Shown: positions 13,152-24,309 of the stretch, piece after piece | How positions within the stretch are numbered: the first letter of the stretch is position 1 | Layout: every line of letters begins with the position of its first letter | NCBI GenBank assembly: GCA_022496185.1 | Contig: WTXG01000003.1 | Location: forward strand, 992,001 to 1,056,000 | DNA from: Multifurca ochricompacta | Taxonomy: Eukaryota; Basidiomycota; Agaricomycetes; Russulales; Russulaceae | Direction of reading: 5' to 3' | DNA length: 64,000 bases | Position numbers and translations under genes: made by a program | Notes under the pieces: generated by a model | The model's database searches: none | Told to the model about the DNA's origin: nothing | Seen by the model: the letters and a program-made list of their open reading frames with translations, nothing else

Positions 13152-13246
13152 TCTCACGTGATGTGACCTAAACCCTCCCCCTCACACCTCGCATTACACA
13201 CACACACACATATATATATATACACCCCCGCTCTTTGTGCATTCAC
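13152..13246. promoter_or_regulatory. Divergent promoter with TCACGTGA palindrome and (CA)n(TA)n
   Basis: 95 bp lie between the RRM-like gene and SNRNP27. TCACGTGA at 13154-13161 is a perfect 8-bp palindrome (bHLH/E-box type). A (CA)n-(TA)n run spans about 13197-13222, directly before the plus-strand start. Confidence 0.55.
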
Positions 13247-14186
13247 ATGTCTTCTCGACATGACTATAGGCGACGCGACAGAAGTTGGGAGAGAGATGAC
13301 AGGGACAGGGATAGAGATCGTTATTCACGGCGCAGGGGCAGCCGGTCGCGCAGTCCACAAAGGCGGGGTGGCACAGACCCGAGACGGCCAGGTATGCACC
13401 AATCATACCTACTTAATTCGATTGTACGGACAATGATTTATGGTAAATACAGATAGACGTGAATATGGACGCGATAGGGATGAAGATAGGCGTGACAGGG
13501 ATCCGCGAGACACCCGTCGCCGCGATGAACGAGAGCGACGAGAGACAGATAGGGACGACAGGGACAGACTCGGACGAGATGCAGCTCGGAAGGAAGGAGA
13601 AAAAGACAAAGACCGCGATCGATATGATAGAGATAGGAGGGGCGGCGAGAAAAACCGAGATGCAGAGCGTGATCTGGAGAGAGATGGTGACTCGAATGTG
13701 CGAATCGATTTGGAACCTCGAGACACGAGAAAAGGTTCACAAGGTGCGTTATTTTCTTTATTCTATTTCTTTGATTGATTGCCTTAAATGTGATATGTCT
13801 GCTCTTTCTTAGTGCAGCCGTCGACTCTGCTTCCCAGAAAGGAATTCAACCACGGACTGATGAAAGCGACGCAGAGGAGGGCGAGGCCATGGATGCTTTG
13901 AATGATGATGAGGAGGCCTTAATGGCTATGATGGGTGTGACAGGTTTTGGAAGTACTAAGGTAATGGGGTCTCAATCACTACCTTCATCTAGTAACACTT
14001 CCCAGGGTCAGCACGTCCAGGGAAACCAAGAGGGCATCACCAATGTCAAGAAGCCGCGAACATGGAGACAATACATGAACAGGTATTTTCTTTTCCCATC
14101 GTAGCCGCCGCTCTACGTCACACTAATACTCTGCATCTACTTTTAGGCGTGGAGGATTTAACAGACCTCTGGATAAGATCAAGTAG
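13247..14186 (+). CDS. SNRNP27: U4/U6.U5 tri-snRNP 27 kDa protein
   Basis: This spliceosomal protein of the tri-snRNP influences 5' splice-site selection. Exons 13247-13391, 13453-13743, 13818-13960, 14006-14082 and 14147-14186 give 231 residues. The long N-terminal RS/RD domain is dominated by Arg-Asp dipeptides. The family domain follows: ALMAMMGVTGFGSTK, then KKPRTWRQYMNRRGGFNRPLDKIK at the very C-terminus. Intron 3 (13961-14005) is only 45 nt, in frame and stop-free. Removing it joins GFGSTK to GQHVQG, matching the family spacing. The start used is the first true ATG in frame. Confidence 0.93.
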
Positions 14187-14618
14187 TTCATATTTATGTT
14201 ATGTTTGTGGCATGCTCCGCCTGTGAAACGGAATTAGAAAATCTAGTACCAGATGTTTTCCAATCTGATTTTGTGGTAGTGTCCTCTTCCTGGCGTCACC
14301 CCGCACGCGATCTAATTGTTCGAGTGCGTAAGGCGAGAATAAAGTCTTCTCTCATCTTGTTCTGTAACAATAGAGAATGATTAATTCCCATTGCCTGCAC
14401 CGTTTCACTGAGACACACGAAACACGTCTAAATCACAACAACAGCACCAGACTCATAGATAGTAGTACACACTATCAGACTAACAAACTGACAGTGACGC
14501 AAAAGTAACAGAACATCGCAGAAGTACAGTACGTCGTGCATATAGTGGCGGAGGTGAGGTCTCGCAGGACATTAAGCCGGAACTAAGGCAAAATGCGTTG
14601 TCCCGCCAGATTCCGCGC
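14187..14618. other. Convergent intergenic region
   Basis: This is 432 bp between the SNRNP27 and eIF1 3' ends. No coding signal is recognised; presumably 3' UTRs. Confidence 0.5.
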
Positions 14619-15123
14619 TTAGAACCCGTGCAGCTTGATCGAGGAACGCGATATACCATTTTCAGTGAGGAAAGCAAATATCTTCGCTCGCTGATCGCCC
14701 TGCAACTGTAACACTTGTCCCATCTCTTCGTCGTCCACTAGGGTGCCGTTGCAGGCAAATTCCTATGGGTCGATCAACCTCAGTGGTGAGGATCACTAAA
14801 TGTGAAAATGAATGTATGCACCTTCTTGAAAGCCTTCAGGAGCTTCTTAGCGTCATACTCTGTAGATGCATCATGGGTATCGCCACAACACTTCGGCAAA
14901 CGAGATTACTCCGCTCACCCTTTGGCAGACCTTGCAACGTTGTCAGAGTCTTGCGCCCATTTCGCTGCTGAATGCGGATGTGGATATAGCTCTGCCTCCC
15001 GGGCTCGTCTGCGGCGAGAGGGTCGGCTGCGTCGGCGAAGGGATCTGGTGACGAATGGGTGGGATAATATGAAGGATGAAAATAAAGATACAAACCGAAA
15101 GTGTTGAGGTTCTGCACGCTCAT
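14619..15123 (-). CDS. SUI1: Translation initiation factor eIF1 (SUI1)
   Basis: eIF1 guards start-codon selection on the 40S subunit. Exons 15096-15123, 14919-15044, 14822-14859 and 14619-14762 join to 111 residues, the usual length. The start is MSVQNLNTFDPFADA. The core has IHIRIQQRNGRKTLTTLQGL, EYDAKKLLKAFKKEFACNGT, VLQLQGDQRAKIFAFL and the end IKLHGF. All joins are in phase. Confidence 0.97.
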
Positions 15124-15347
15124 GCGATGAGAGAAAATATGCGTTGGCGTTGGAAAGTGAGTTGAGATGAAACTGTTTGTTTGATGAGAGACAAGATGGT
15201 GGTCAAGAAGAAAATGAGGAAAGGGCATTCGTTCTGGGATTTATGGCGGCGCTAACTTAACTCAACAAAGGAATAACATTACGTCAGCCAAGGGTTATCT
15301 AACTCACTTATCTAACTGACTGCCACTCCCACTCCACCGCCAGCCAG

Positions 15348-15983
15348 ATGAAACTGAAGAAGATAAAACCTCCAACATTTCATTATATCTCAAAAACGCG
15401 AGGTAGGTTCAATAACTTTTACTATCTTGGTTTTTGATTATGAGTCCTCCTTTCCTTTGAAGCTAAAAAGTTGAAAAAGGAATGGGTTCTTAAGCAAAAG
15501 ATTAAAAGCAAGTGGAAGGTAGAAAAGCGCAGGCAGGGCATCCTTACCCAACGCGACACTTCGTTTTTTTCGGGTTCAGATACTCTCACTGATTCCCAAT
15601 GGCGAGACGTATCTGTGGACGAAGCACAAAGCGAGAAGAGTCGCCCTCAAACACAACATAACACTGGTAATAACTCCGTCTCAGTGTCGATGACCCCGTC
15701 TGTACAACAAAACAAGCGGAAAACGCAAAAAATAGGCGCACAAGAGCATGATCCACTAAAACATGGAGAGACGTTACGAGATCTCCGGAAGCAGGCGTAC
15801 TCTCCAGCATCTTTGCACCATTACAAGTCTGGTCACCTACACCGCTCAAATGGTCGCATCACCAGTCAAGGCACTACAATGCATGAATCATCACATCAGA
15901 ACCGTAATCGAGGTGGTGGTCAGCCCGACATGCGCTTGCGCATATCCGCCTTATTGGAGAAAATTAGACGCGACTACTCATGA
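15348..15983 (+). CDS. FYV7/CCDC59-like rRNA-processing protein
   Basis: Two exons (15348-15402, 15463-15983) encode 191 residues. The N-terminal region is very basic (MKLKKIKPPTFHYISK, KKLKKEWVLKQKIKSKWK). A Ser/Gln-rich middle follows. The C-terminal motif GQPDMRLRISALLEKIRRDY resembles the end of yeast Fyv7 (GQP-x-M ... LLxKI), a small-subunit pre-rRNA processing factor. The rest is not conserved enough to be sure. It is head to head with eIF1, with 224 bp between the starts. Confidence 0.6.
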
Positions 15984-16125
15984 TGGGAGAGCTGGTACCA
16001 CGTCCTACCCACACCTCCAAGAAAGATCATTTATGGAACGGTATGCGACCGTAGTTGTTCGCTTAGCGAAAGAACTGACACCACGGCAGACGTGGTAGAT
16101 GTTACATTCGAATTAGCCATTGAAT

Positions 16126-17344
16126 CTAACTTCTATTTTCTTTGTCACCATCTCGTTCATCAAGCATTGTGCCCATCGAACCATCAACCCCCTGCTGCTG
16201 TTTCATTTCTGGGTCTCCTCCTTCGTCGGATGCTCGAACGAATCGATCTTCGAGGCTAATGACACCCGAACTGCCCCCAATGCTTGTCACGGAAGTTAAT
16301 GCCGTCGGTCGGTCGCTGAGGTGTCCAGGATTTGGGTCATCAAGTTCGTCTACAAGTCCCAACTCCCTAGGCTCCATACCCAGCGCGTCTGGGTCCAGAG
16401 TAATACCAGCTTCAGTTCCATTAAGGTTCAGGGGTGACGGCGGTGGGCTACGCGAGTGAGAGCGCCGAGCGTCATCGTGCAAGAAAGAAATTGGTGAAAA
16501 AAGTGGTGTTGTCGGGGCTGAGGAAGATGAGAGGCCAGCTCGGACAGCAACAGTGGCCATGCTGTCTTTTGGCTGCAATGGCAGAGGTGGAAACGAGTCC
16601 CATGTAGACGTAACGTACAACGCTTTCTCCAACGCGCGGCAATATTTCCCAAGTGCTATATAGTTCTCTTTAGGCCGTGCACAGAGATCCGCGACGCGCT
16701 GAATCGTGAAAGGGGCGCTGGATACGATTAAAAAGAGGTCGCGGCATTGGAGGTGGTGGGTGGTAGACATACGCATCAAATCCATCTAGCTGCGCGTAGA
16801 GTATCGCCTTCACTGCGGAAGCCTCCTCGGCCGTATAGTGGACTTTAGGAGCTTCGTTTGGATTTGATTCATCGCGCTCACGGGATGTGAATGGAGGTAA
16901 CTTTAAACCTCCATTCGTTGATGGGCGTGGTGAGAATGGTGGAACGTAAATAGAAGATGATTGGAGGGATCGAGCATCAGCGAGAAAAGTAGCGATATTC
17001 TATTGCGAGCTAATGAGACTGCGGGTGGTGGTGCCTTTGACTCGGGCCTGTGACAGTACCTGATTTATTTTATATTTTATGATGTTTCGCAGCTTTGGCC
17101 ACTCTACGCTGCGATCAATCGAAGTCAATGCGCAAGGCCAAAATGAAGAAGGGATTGAACCCGCACTCCACCAGGTCTGTGGAAGATATGCGTTCGAGGG
17201 TTATGTCGTACTCTAAAGCGCTCAATGGCACGGACTATCAGGTTCACTATTGAAAATAGACAGGTGAAGGGACTTACCTTGGGACCAATCGAAATCTGAA
17301 GATGAGTCGGAGGACGAGGACGAGGACGAGGACAAAGCAGACAT
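16126..17344 (-). CDS. PPP4R2: PP4 core regulatory subunit R2 homologue
   Basis: Exons are 17278-17344, 17060-17212 and 16126-16999. A Ser-rich start (MSALSSSS..) leads to EYDITLERISSTDL, then FNPFFIL and RSVEWPKLRNIIKYKINQN. The diagnostic PFTIQRVADLCARPKENY is followed by LGKYCRALEKALYVTSTWD. In PP4 complexes R2 targets the phosphatase to DNA-damage and splicing substrates. Two frame breaks (near 17128-17134 and 16714-16720) look like single extra bases. Removing them gives 1,092 coding bases (363 residues). The C-terminal third is disordered and acidic, ending DGDKENRS. Confidence 0.85.
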
Positions 17345-17670
17345 GACCGCTGTAGCCTAACAAATAACAATAATAAATAAATTATCACAAAGTTATCACG
17401 ATGGGGACTTAATATCTTGGCGTGCGTACCCCTGCCCATTTAATTTTAATATATTTTAATTTATGAAAAGTAGATGGTTTCAAGCGTGTGTTCTCTGCGT
17501 GGTGAATCGCTACCCTTGAGTCGCCTTTTAAGACGTGCTCGACTCTTTTCATAGGTGTGTGGTGCATGAAAGGGTAAGCCCCCAGACAACTTCAGACCCA
17601 TCTATGCTCATCAAAGAACCCTACCCTTTATTTACTTTTGCTGCAGTGGATCATTAAGCTCCTTGGTGGG
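17345..17670. promoter_or_regulatory. Divergent intergenic region PPP4R2 / unresolved gene
   Basis: This is 326 bp, AT-rich around 17345-17465 with ATTTTAATATATTTTAAT. No further element is recognised. Confidence 0.35.
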
Positions 17671-18467
17671 ATGAGCACAACAGCGCCCTTGGTCGTACGA
17701 TACGCGAATGGTCCTTTCACCTTCTCTTCAACACAAGTTGTGAAGGTCACAGTTAGACGCCCCCGTTCAGGTGAGGTTGTCAACATTGTTATGCATTCTT
17801 GAGATTGATCCATTTTACTTAGATCTCATTGACCACTCTCAGCTTGCCACACGCGGGGACGGTTGGTCCTACATTCGCCCTCTCTTCTGTGGTAATATAC
17901 CACCAATCGGATCGCCAGGATGGCTTTAGAAGCTTCCCAAGTGAGCATCCAAGTTGTGCGGTCTGCCCTGATCGCCGAGAGATGTTGAAATGGAAATGTC
18001 CGCGGTATGTTCCTTGCAATGTGGATGAGCACCAACCCAAAACTTGGCATTCTATTCTCCTGCTGTTTGGGGCGGCACCCATTTTTATCACCCGTACAAT
18101 GGATTACCGATGTTAGTGCTATCCCAGGACTGGACACACTTGATTCATCGTCGTCTATCGACAGACCACTGGCAGGACGTCGTCGCTAGTTCAACATCTG
18201 ATATTGTCACAGCCTACTTCTCATAGAGGCTATTACCCTTCCCTCACCTCTAAACCCACCCACTTTTCTTATTCCCCACGGATACAACATCTGGAGGCTA
18301 CCCCACCTAATCATGGCCATCCTCCGTCCGGGCGGCCATATTCTCACGGTCTGTCAGGTATTGACGTTGACAACGCAGAATTGGAACTTCTTCATGGGAC
18401 GGTAAAAAGAGGCCCCAGTGCGGAGGTGGGCGGCCTTGTGGGCCCTTTGAAGGACCCTTTGAAGTAG
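17671..18467 (+). CDS. Possible gene of unknown function, structure unresolved
   Basis: An ATG at 17671 opens a 33-codon exon (MSTTAPLVVRYANGPFTFSS..) ending at a good donor (CAG|GTGAGG, 17770). A plausible next exon starts after TTACTTAG at 17823 (DLIDHSQLATRGDGWSYIRP). At the far end, a frame ending at 18467 has an organised tail (GIDVDNAELELLHGTVKRG..). I cannot find a set of phase-consistent joins in between, and recognise no domain. The density of indels elsewhere may hide the frame. It sits between PPP4R2 and mL54 on the + strand. It could equally be noncoding. Confidence 0.35.
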
Positions 18468-18565
18468 TTTAGTCGATTCGATAGTCGATAAATCGATACT
18501 GTGGTCGGGCTGTCACGTGCTATGCTATATTAGGCAGCACGCGCCCCGTCGTCGCATCACCTTTC

Positions 18566-18970
18566 ATGTTGGTCTCTCGATATCTACCTCTCACTTTCCC
18601 CGTACGCTTTTATGCGTCCAAGGTTGTGTCTAATACACCTAAAGCCATACCAGAACGAGTAAAAACCGGAGCCCTTCGACAGCAGGTTGGTGGAACATTG
18701 ATGTTTGGTTATTCAAACTCAGAGAAAATCTGAGACGCAGCCCCACGGTCTTCATGTCCTCCAAACACGGTCCTTGTCGGGCTGAATTACCTCAAAGATC
18801 AACCGCCCGTCCTTGCCCTCTCTGACGAGGAATATCCTCCCTGGTTATGGAAGTTGCTCGACAAGTCTGAACTACCAGATGACGGGCCCGGTGGTACGGC
18901 GGAAAAGCGCCGTCTGAGGAAGGAGAACAGACAGCGAATACGGGATCAAAACTTTATGAAGACCCAGTGA
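18566..18970 (+). CDS. MRPL37: Mitochondrial large-subunit ribosomal protein mL54
   Basis: Exons 18566-18689 and 18741-18970 encode 117 residues. The basic, hydroxylated N-terminus (MLVSRYLPLTFPVRFYASK) is a presequence. The family block is SSCPPNTVLVGLNYLKDQPP followed by LSDEEYPPWLWKLLD and a basic tail (AEKRRLRKENRQRIRDQN). A TCACGTG at 18513-18519 lies about 50 bp upstream. Confidence 0.9.
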
Positions 18971-19882
18971 TGATTTGCCATCGAGGTTTTTCTCTTTAGG
19001 TGAGTTATCATTTCGTCATACAACAACCCATCTCACGTATAAACTCCCCTAGTCGGGACAAGTACAACGACTTCTATTTCATAATACACTTATCACAACG
19101 TCCGGTTATTTTGTGTGATTAGCGGCTCAAAGTTGGGAGACTTTGGCGCATGTTTAAGTCTGATTACCTTTCATCTTACTCTCGCATGGGATGTCCGTCG
19201 CATCTAATGCAATCGTTTTATCACATGCATGAAACTCGAGGGTATCACTGTTCATGTAATGTGGCCCTTCAGCATGCCCCAAGTGTCCGTATCACGAAGC
19301 TCGCAACAATCTCGAGCCTTCAGGGTGGAATTCCCCCCCCCCCCCCCCGCGAGCAGAAGCAGTACGCCTACTACCCTGATTAACTTAAGTTGCGAGAAAC
19401 ACAAAAGTGCACGCCATGGGCACATGCATTGAAATGGACTACAGATCCCGAAACACGAAAGCAAAGACTTCTCGAACGGAAGGCTTGCTCCTCCAGAATG
19501 GAAATAACATTCGTATCGCTAATGCCTCGATACTGAAGATACTGAATTCATTACATTACGAATGGAATCTCCTCCTTCCCCCCGTCTGGTTCTTCGGTAA
19601 AAAGTTGCCTCAGGCCACCTCTGGAACGGCTCGACAGCGGAATCGCTGCGCCTCGGGTCAGATGTCAGACATTAGACTAATGGAATCAATCAACCAGGAC
19701 AGAAAACCTGTTTCCAGTCATTCCATGAAACGAATTATCCGCTAATTCATTTCGTGTAGTTGCCTTCAGAACACATCGTGATGCTCCGTGATTTTGTCAA
19801 CCAGCGTCGCATAAAATCCCTCTCATATGAAGTCAGCTAGAACCAAGGCCATTTTATCTCTCCTGGAAGCCGCTATCTGGAC
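18971..19882. other. Intergenic region with long poly-C tract
   Basis: 912 bp separate mL54 and the carboxylesterase. A homopolymer of about 17 C starts near 19331. Short ORFs around it have no family signature. No gene is called. Confidence 0.5.
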
Positions 19883-22351
19883 ATGCTAACAAACCGCTCA
19901 GCACTGGCCTTGTTAGCCGCGTGGGCTCTCTCTGCTCTTGCTTCTCCTATAGAACCTCTCGTAGTCCAGGACTCTAACCACCATCTGGCCACAAATAATA
20001 TCTGTCTTGATACCAAGTCAGATCCCCCGCTGGAATTAATAACTCCAGAAGTTTATCTCGACGACGGTATCGTCGTTGGCTTTCAAAAGGGCGCTACAGA
20101 TAACTTCTTAGGAATTCCGTTCGCGGAACCTCCGTGGGTATTATCTATTTCTAAGGGTGATTTCCTGACAGCTTTTACACAGGACTGGTCAGCGGCGCCT
20201 ACGGAGGCCAGAGCCCTTCCCACCATACGAGGGCATCTACTACGCCCAGAAATTCGGCAAATCTTGCCCACAGCAGCAGTTGACTCTCCCGAATGGACTA
20301 AACTCTCAGCTAATCCACGATATTGGTAATGTTGTGGGTAAGCTGTATGATGGTATTACGCCTGATGACGAGGACTGTAAGGATATATTCTACCCTCAAG
20401 CCTCTCCGAGCTAAACCGTTCTTTAGGCCTAACTATAAATGTTGTGAGGCCTGCCGGTACTAGGCCTGGAACTAAGCTTCCTGTCGTTGTCGTAGGTACT
20501 TTCATGCTCGCTCGTTGCTGTCCTGTTCAAGAAAAGTCCGATTCCAGTGGATATTTGGCGGTGGGTTTGAAATCGGTGGAGCAGCCACGTATGTCTCAAT
20601 TCTGAAGTTTCAGTGGTGCAGTCTGAGATTTGTATTCGCAGGTATAATGGGGGAGTCATAGTCTCTCGTTCGATTGAACTCGGTGAACCGTTTATCTTCG
20701 TAAGCATGAATCATCGGTGAGATTTATATACACACGGGAAGACAGTGGTCTGACACCCATTTCGATAGTCTCTCTGGTATGCTTGGAAATGTGTTTCCTA
20801 GCGCATTACCCCTAAGTTGTCTAATCTTCTAGCCTTCGGCTTCCTCCCTGGAAAAGAAGTGAAAGAGGCGAAGGTTGGCAATCTGGGCCTCCAGGATCGT
20901 GAGCCGATGTCCTGTTTCAGGTTCGAGATAATTTACACATGAATTTCTAGAACGGCTGGCATTGAAGTGGGTGCAGACCTACATTTCAGAGTTCGGCGGC
21001 GACCCTTCAAAGGTGACGATGTGAGTGACCTCTATCCCACCAGAAATCATCATCTAACTTGTGTGCAGCTGGGGAGAAAGCTCGGGTGCTATCTCGGTAG
21101 CGCTACATATGCTAGCAAACAAGGGAAATCAAGAGGGGTTATTCCGAGGTGCCATCATGCAATCCGGTGGACCGATCCCAGTTGGCGATATTGAGAACGG
21201 CCAACGATATTATGACTTCATGGTTGAGAGGACCGGCTGTCGGGGCTCCAATAACACCCTTGAATGCCTACGTAGAATCCCCTACAATACGTTCAAGCAT
21301 GCTATGGATGAGTCTCCGAACTTTTTCGCATATCAGGTAAGAAACCCAATTTCATCACCATTGCCTCAATTATAGTTCCGCAGGGACTTGTGCTGGCGTG
21401 GGTTCCTCGTGTTGATGGGGTATTTCTGACGGAGCCTCCTCAACACGCTGTTTTACGCGGTCATGTATCAAACGTGCCTCTGATTACAGGTATGTTGAAC
21501 AAGTCATATCCCACAGCGAAGTTGATCTGTACGTCAGGAAACTGTGACGATGAGGGGTCCTTGTTCTCAATCTCCACGATGAATGTCTCGTAAGGACACT
21601 AACCCATTTTTCAGTTTAATTCTAACCACACCATTTCTATAGCACCACTGCCGATTTGAAGGACTACCTGAAGCTATATATGATGCCTACAGCTAAAGAC
21701 GAGGAGATAGACCTCCTTTTGAAGTATTACCCAGATGACCAAAGGGCTGGTTGTCCCTTCGATACTGGATTGAAGAATGCACTCAGTATGATCGCCCACA
21801 TTGGCCGTTGCAGCTGAACGTCAATGTCATTCTTAGGTGCCCAATACAAGCGTACTGCCGCCCTTCAAGGTGATTTCGTGTTCCACGGCCCACGTCGATT
21901 CTTCTTGAAGCATAGGGCCGATAAGCAGAACTCTTGGGCGTTTAGTATGTTCTGAATAACCCGATTGCCCGATTAGTTGCTTGTTTCTTATGTGCTTCAC
22001 AGTATGGAAGCGTGCCAAATCCACACCTGTCCTCGGAACGGTCTGTGCACCGTCCGACTCTCTTCGTGTCCAAGGCAGCTGATACTTCGCTTTTAGACTC
22101 ATGCTACAGACCTCATTAATTCCATTCTTACACCGGGAGAACTGATGGACTACGTGATTCATTTTACGAGTAACCTGAACCCGAATAGCAAGAAAGGTCT
22201 TGGGATCCCGTGGCCGCAGTGGAACCGCCGAGATCCTAAAGCAATCGTCCTCCAAGACAGCACTCTTTTCCCCGTCGTCATTGGTAACGATAACTATCGC
22301 ACTGATCCCTTGGACTATGTTGCGAATATGTCTTTGATTTACCCTATCTGA
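19883..22351 (+). CDS. Secreted type-B carboxylesterase/lipase, 15 exons
   Basis: This is an alpha/beta-hydrolase fold esterase. A signal peptide (MLTNRSALALLAAWALSALA) is followed by the family start DGIVVGFQKGATDNFLGIPF. The oxyanion loop is WIFGGGFEIGG, the nucleophile elbow WGESSGAISV, the acid in CDDEGSLFS and the histidine in TTHATDL, so the triad is complete. Exons are 19883-20133, 20183-20376, 20427-20491, 20548-20588, 20642-20716, 20769-20776, 20833-20898, 20951-21020, 21069-21336, 21384-21489, 21538-21589, 21643-21785, 21837-21944, 22003-22040 and 22097-22351. They sum to 579 residues with no frame repair. Exon 6 is only 8 nt and is required to encode HRLSAFGF. Substrate cannot be told from sequence. 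Confidence 0.92.
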
Positions 22352-23238
22352 GACATACTGAGTACCTACTATTTGTTTTCCGAGTCTTGCACGTGCATAG
22401 AAGTGACACGCCCTCGCGGAGGTGTCTTCACCGTTTCTGTCTAGTTCATATTTCTTGCAATTCGAACTTGAGTATCATCTTCCTGGCCTTTTGGATGGAC
22501 TGACGATGAATATCCCGAGTCAGGCGGCCGTAACCATATGATGTTTTCCCTCACCGATCGTCTTCACGTCTTCATTGCTTTTCGTGTAAGTGGGCGTGAA
22601 CCTGGATCGGCGGGCTATCTGAGGGTAACATAAATCAGTTCTCAGTTAGAATAAATTTTCTCATCGGCCACGCACCAACGTTGCTAATACCAGCCTCGAC
22701 GGAGAGTACCTCCCCTTTCCTCGTATATTTTCGGAGCCCACCCTACAAACTGTTTGTATCATACTACTTGAGTTCTTCCGCATATTATGTCCTCTTTTTC
22801 TTGTTCCACGCGATTAATTAGGTCAAGCCTTCCCCCATTGCTCCTGTTCGCTTTATCAATCAGGCGGCGGCGGCTGTGTACCTGTCAGCTCAGATATGGG
22901 GACTTACCGAATTGTTAGTATCGTGAAATTCTGCATGATTGTATCACGCGTTGACAGGCAAACGAGTGAGGCCTCACAGACAACCAACATTTCATTAAAT
23001 GAATGGCTTAAATACATTCATTCCAGTGTGATTGATGTATTAAAGAAGAACCTCAACCCAAGGCTTCCAGTTGGTTGTCAACATAGGGCGTCAGAATTTG
23101 CTCAAGTGGACAACGTCAAAAGCTAAAAGACGACAAATCATGGGGATCACTCTGAATGTAAAGTTCTTTTAAAAGCAAAGCATTATCTGCGAGAGGGTAT
23201 CCGCTCGACTAGTCACAATACTGCTTTGTGGTCTTCTT
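22352..23238. other. Intergenic, upstream of the hAT-like element
   Basis: 887 bp follow the carboxylesterase stop. Only short ORFs lacking recognisable motifs are present. Confidence 0.45.
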
Positions 23239-23246
23239 GCAATGGG
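23239..23246. repeat. Target-site duplication, left copy
   Basis: GCAATGGG directly precedes the left terminal inverted repeat. An identical octamer directly follows the right end. Confidence 0.85.
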
Positions 23247-24301
23247 TAGAGCTGCGCACCGTACCCGTACCTCACGGTATGGACGGGTCCGTAGTACGGT
23301 TGCCGTACCCGTGCCGTACCAGCTCAAGTCAATCATCGAGACGGACGGTGGAAGGGTACGGAAAAAGCCATCCAAACCGTCAAAAAAACGGCCGTTGACG
23401 GCATTGATGAATGAACTTTTTTAATCTTGTCATTAAGCCACCAAAACTCAATCCAGGGCCTAGTGTTAGCTAAATATGGTAAAGATAAGAGATAAGATAA
23501 ACTAACTAATACTCACTTCAGTTTATGTGGTTAAAAGTGAATTGAATGTGTACAGAGTAGCGACCTTTTATACTGCTCAAATGATCATGACAATAAGGAG
23601 AATAAATATAGTTGTTTAAATGTGACAAGACAGAAGGAATGTGTTGTATGTGCAATGTGGAATTGTTTGTCTCTGAATCAGTTATCTGACGCCTTGTGTT
23701 ATCTTATCACAATCAATAGATCGAATCCACCCAGGAGCCCGGCTCTGGCCCCCAACAATCTGGTCGCTACTGGCCTGTCTCAACAGCAATTATTAAATCC
23801 AAACAATGCTCGATGGGTTGCTGACCACTGGAAAATGGGGATGGTGAGAGAAGCTGGCTTGTCAATTAGTCCAAATATTTATTTTATTTCTGATTTATTT
23901 TGCCTAATTGTAATTGGTGTATTTTGGTCTGCCAGAGTAGATCTGATAGTCGAGTTGTGTGCTGTGCAGCAGCACTTGAACTGTGTTTTACCTTCCTGTG
24001 AATACTTTGTTGATTAGACACAATCATTACTGTCTTTGTTACTATAGCACACCCATTTATAGTACTTAACAATGCATTTCATGCACAGTTCACTTCAGTT
24101 TTGACCATCATAACTGAAGTGGCTATTCTCTTATCTTATCTGTAACTAATGCATACTAGTTACGACTACCTTTCTATGTAGTTTCGCTTATCTAAGCCTC
24201 AGGCAGTAATACAGTCTACCGTATACTGTAAAACGGCTGTACCCGTCTTATTACCGTCAAATAGACGGCCATTACCGTAAAACGGACGGTGCGCAGCCCT
24301 A
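23247..24301. mobile_element. Non-autonomous hAT-like DNA transposon (1,055 bp)
   Basis: The left end TAGAGCTGCGCACCGT and the inverted right end TAGGGCTGCGCACCGT match at 15 of 16 positions. They are flanked by a perfect 8-bp duplication, as in hAT superfamily elements, whose ends often begin (T/C)AGGG. Subterminal DNA is full of short CCGTAC and ACGG motifs in both orientations, a usual pattern of transposase-binding sites. A second, inner inverted similarity is seen. GATAAGATAA with CACTTCAGTT occurs near 23480-23540, and its reverse complement near 24090-24150. The longest internal ORF (132 codons) has no transposase motif, so the copy would depend on a partner elsewhere. Near-perfect ends suggest a fairly recent insertion. 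Confidence 0.85.
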
Positions 24302-24309
24302 GCAATGGG
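24302..24309. repeat. Target-site duplication, right copy
   Basis: GCAATGGG is identical to 23239-23246. Confidence 0.85.

Noticed and set aside
22041..22096. Apparent stop and frame loss near the catalytic His of the esterase
   Set aside because: Explained by a normal 56-nt intron (GTCTGT..TTTTAG) giving LGT-THATDL in phase.
23622..24017. 132-codon ORF inside the hAT-like element as a transposase
   Set aside because: No DDE, BED finger or hATC-like motif and far too short for a hAT transposase.
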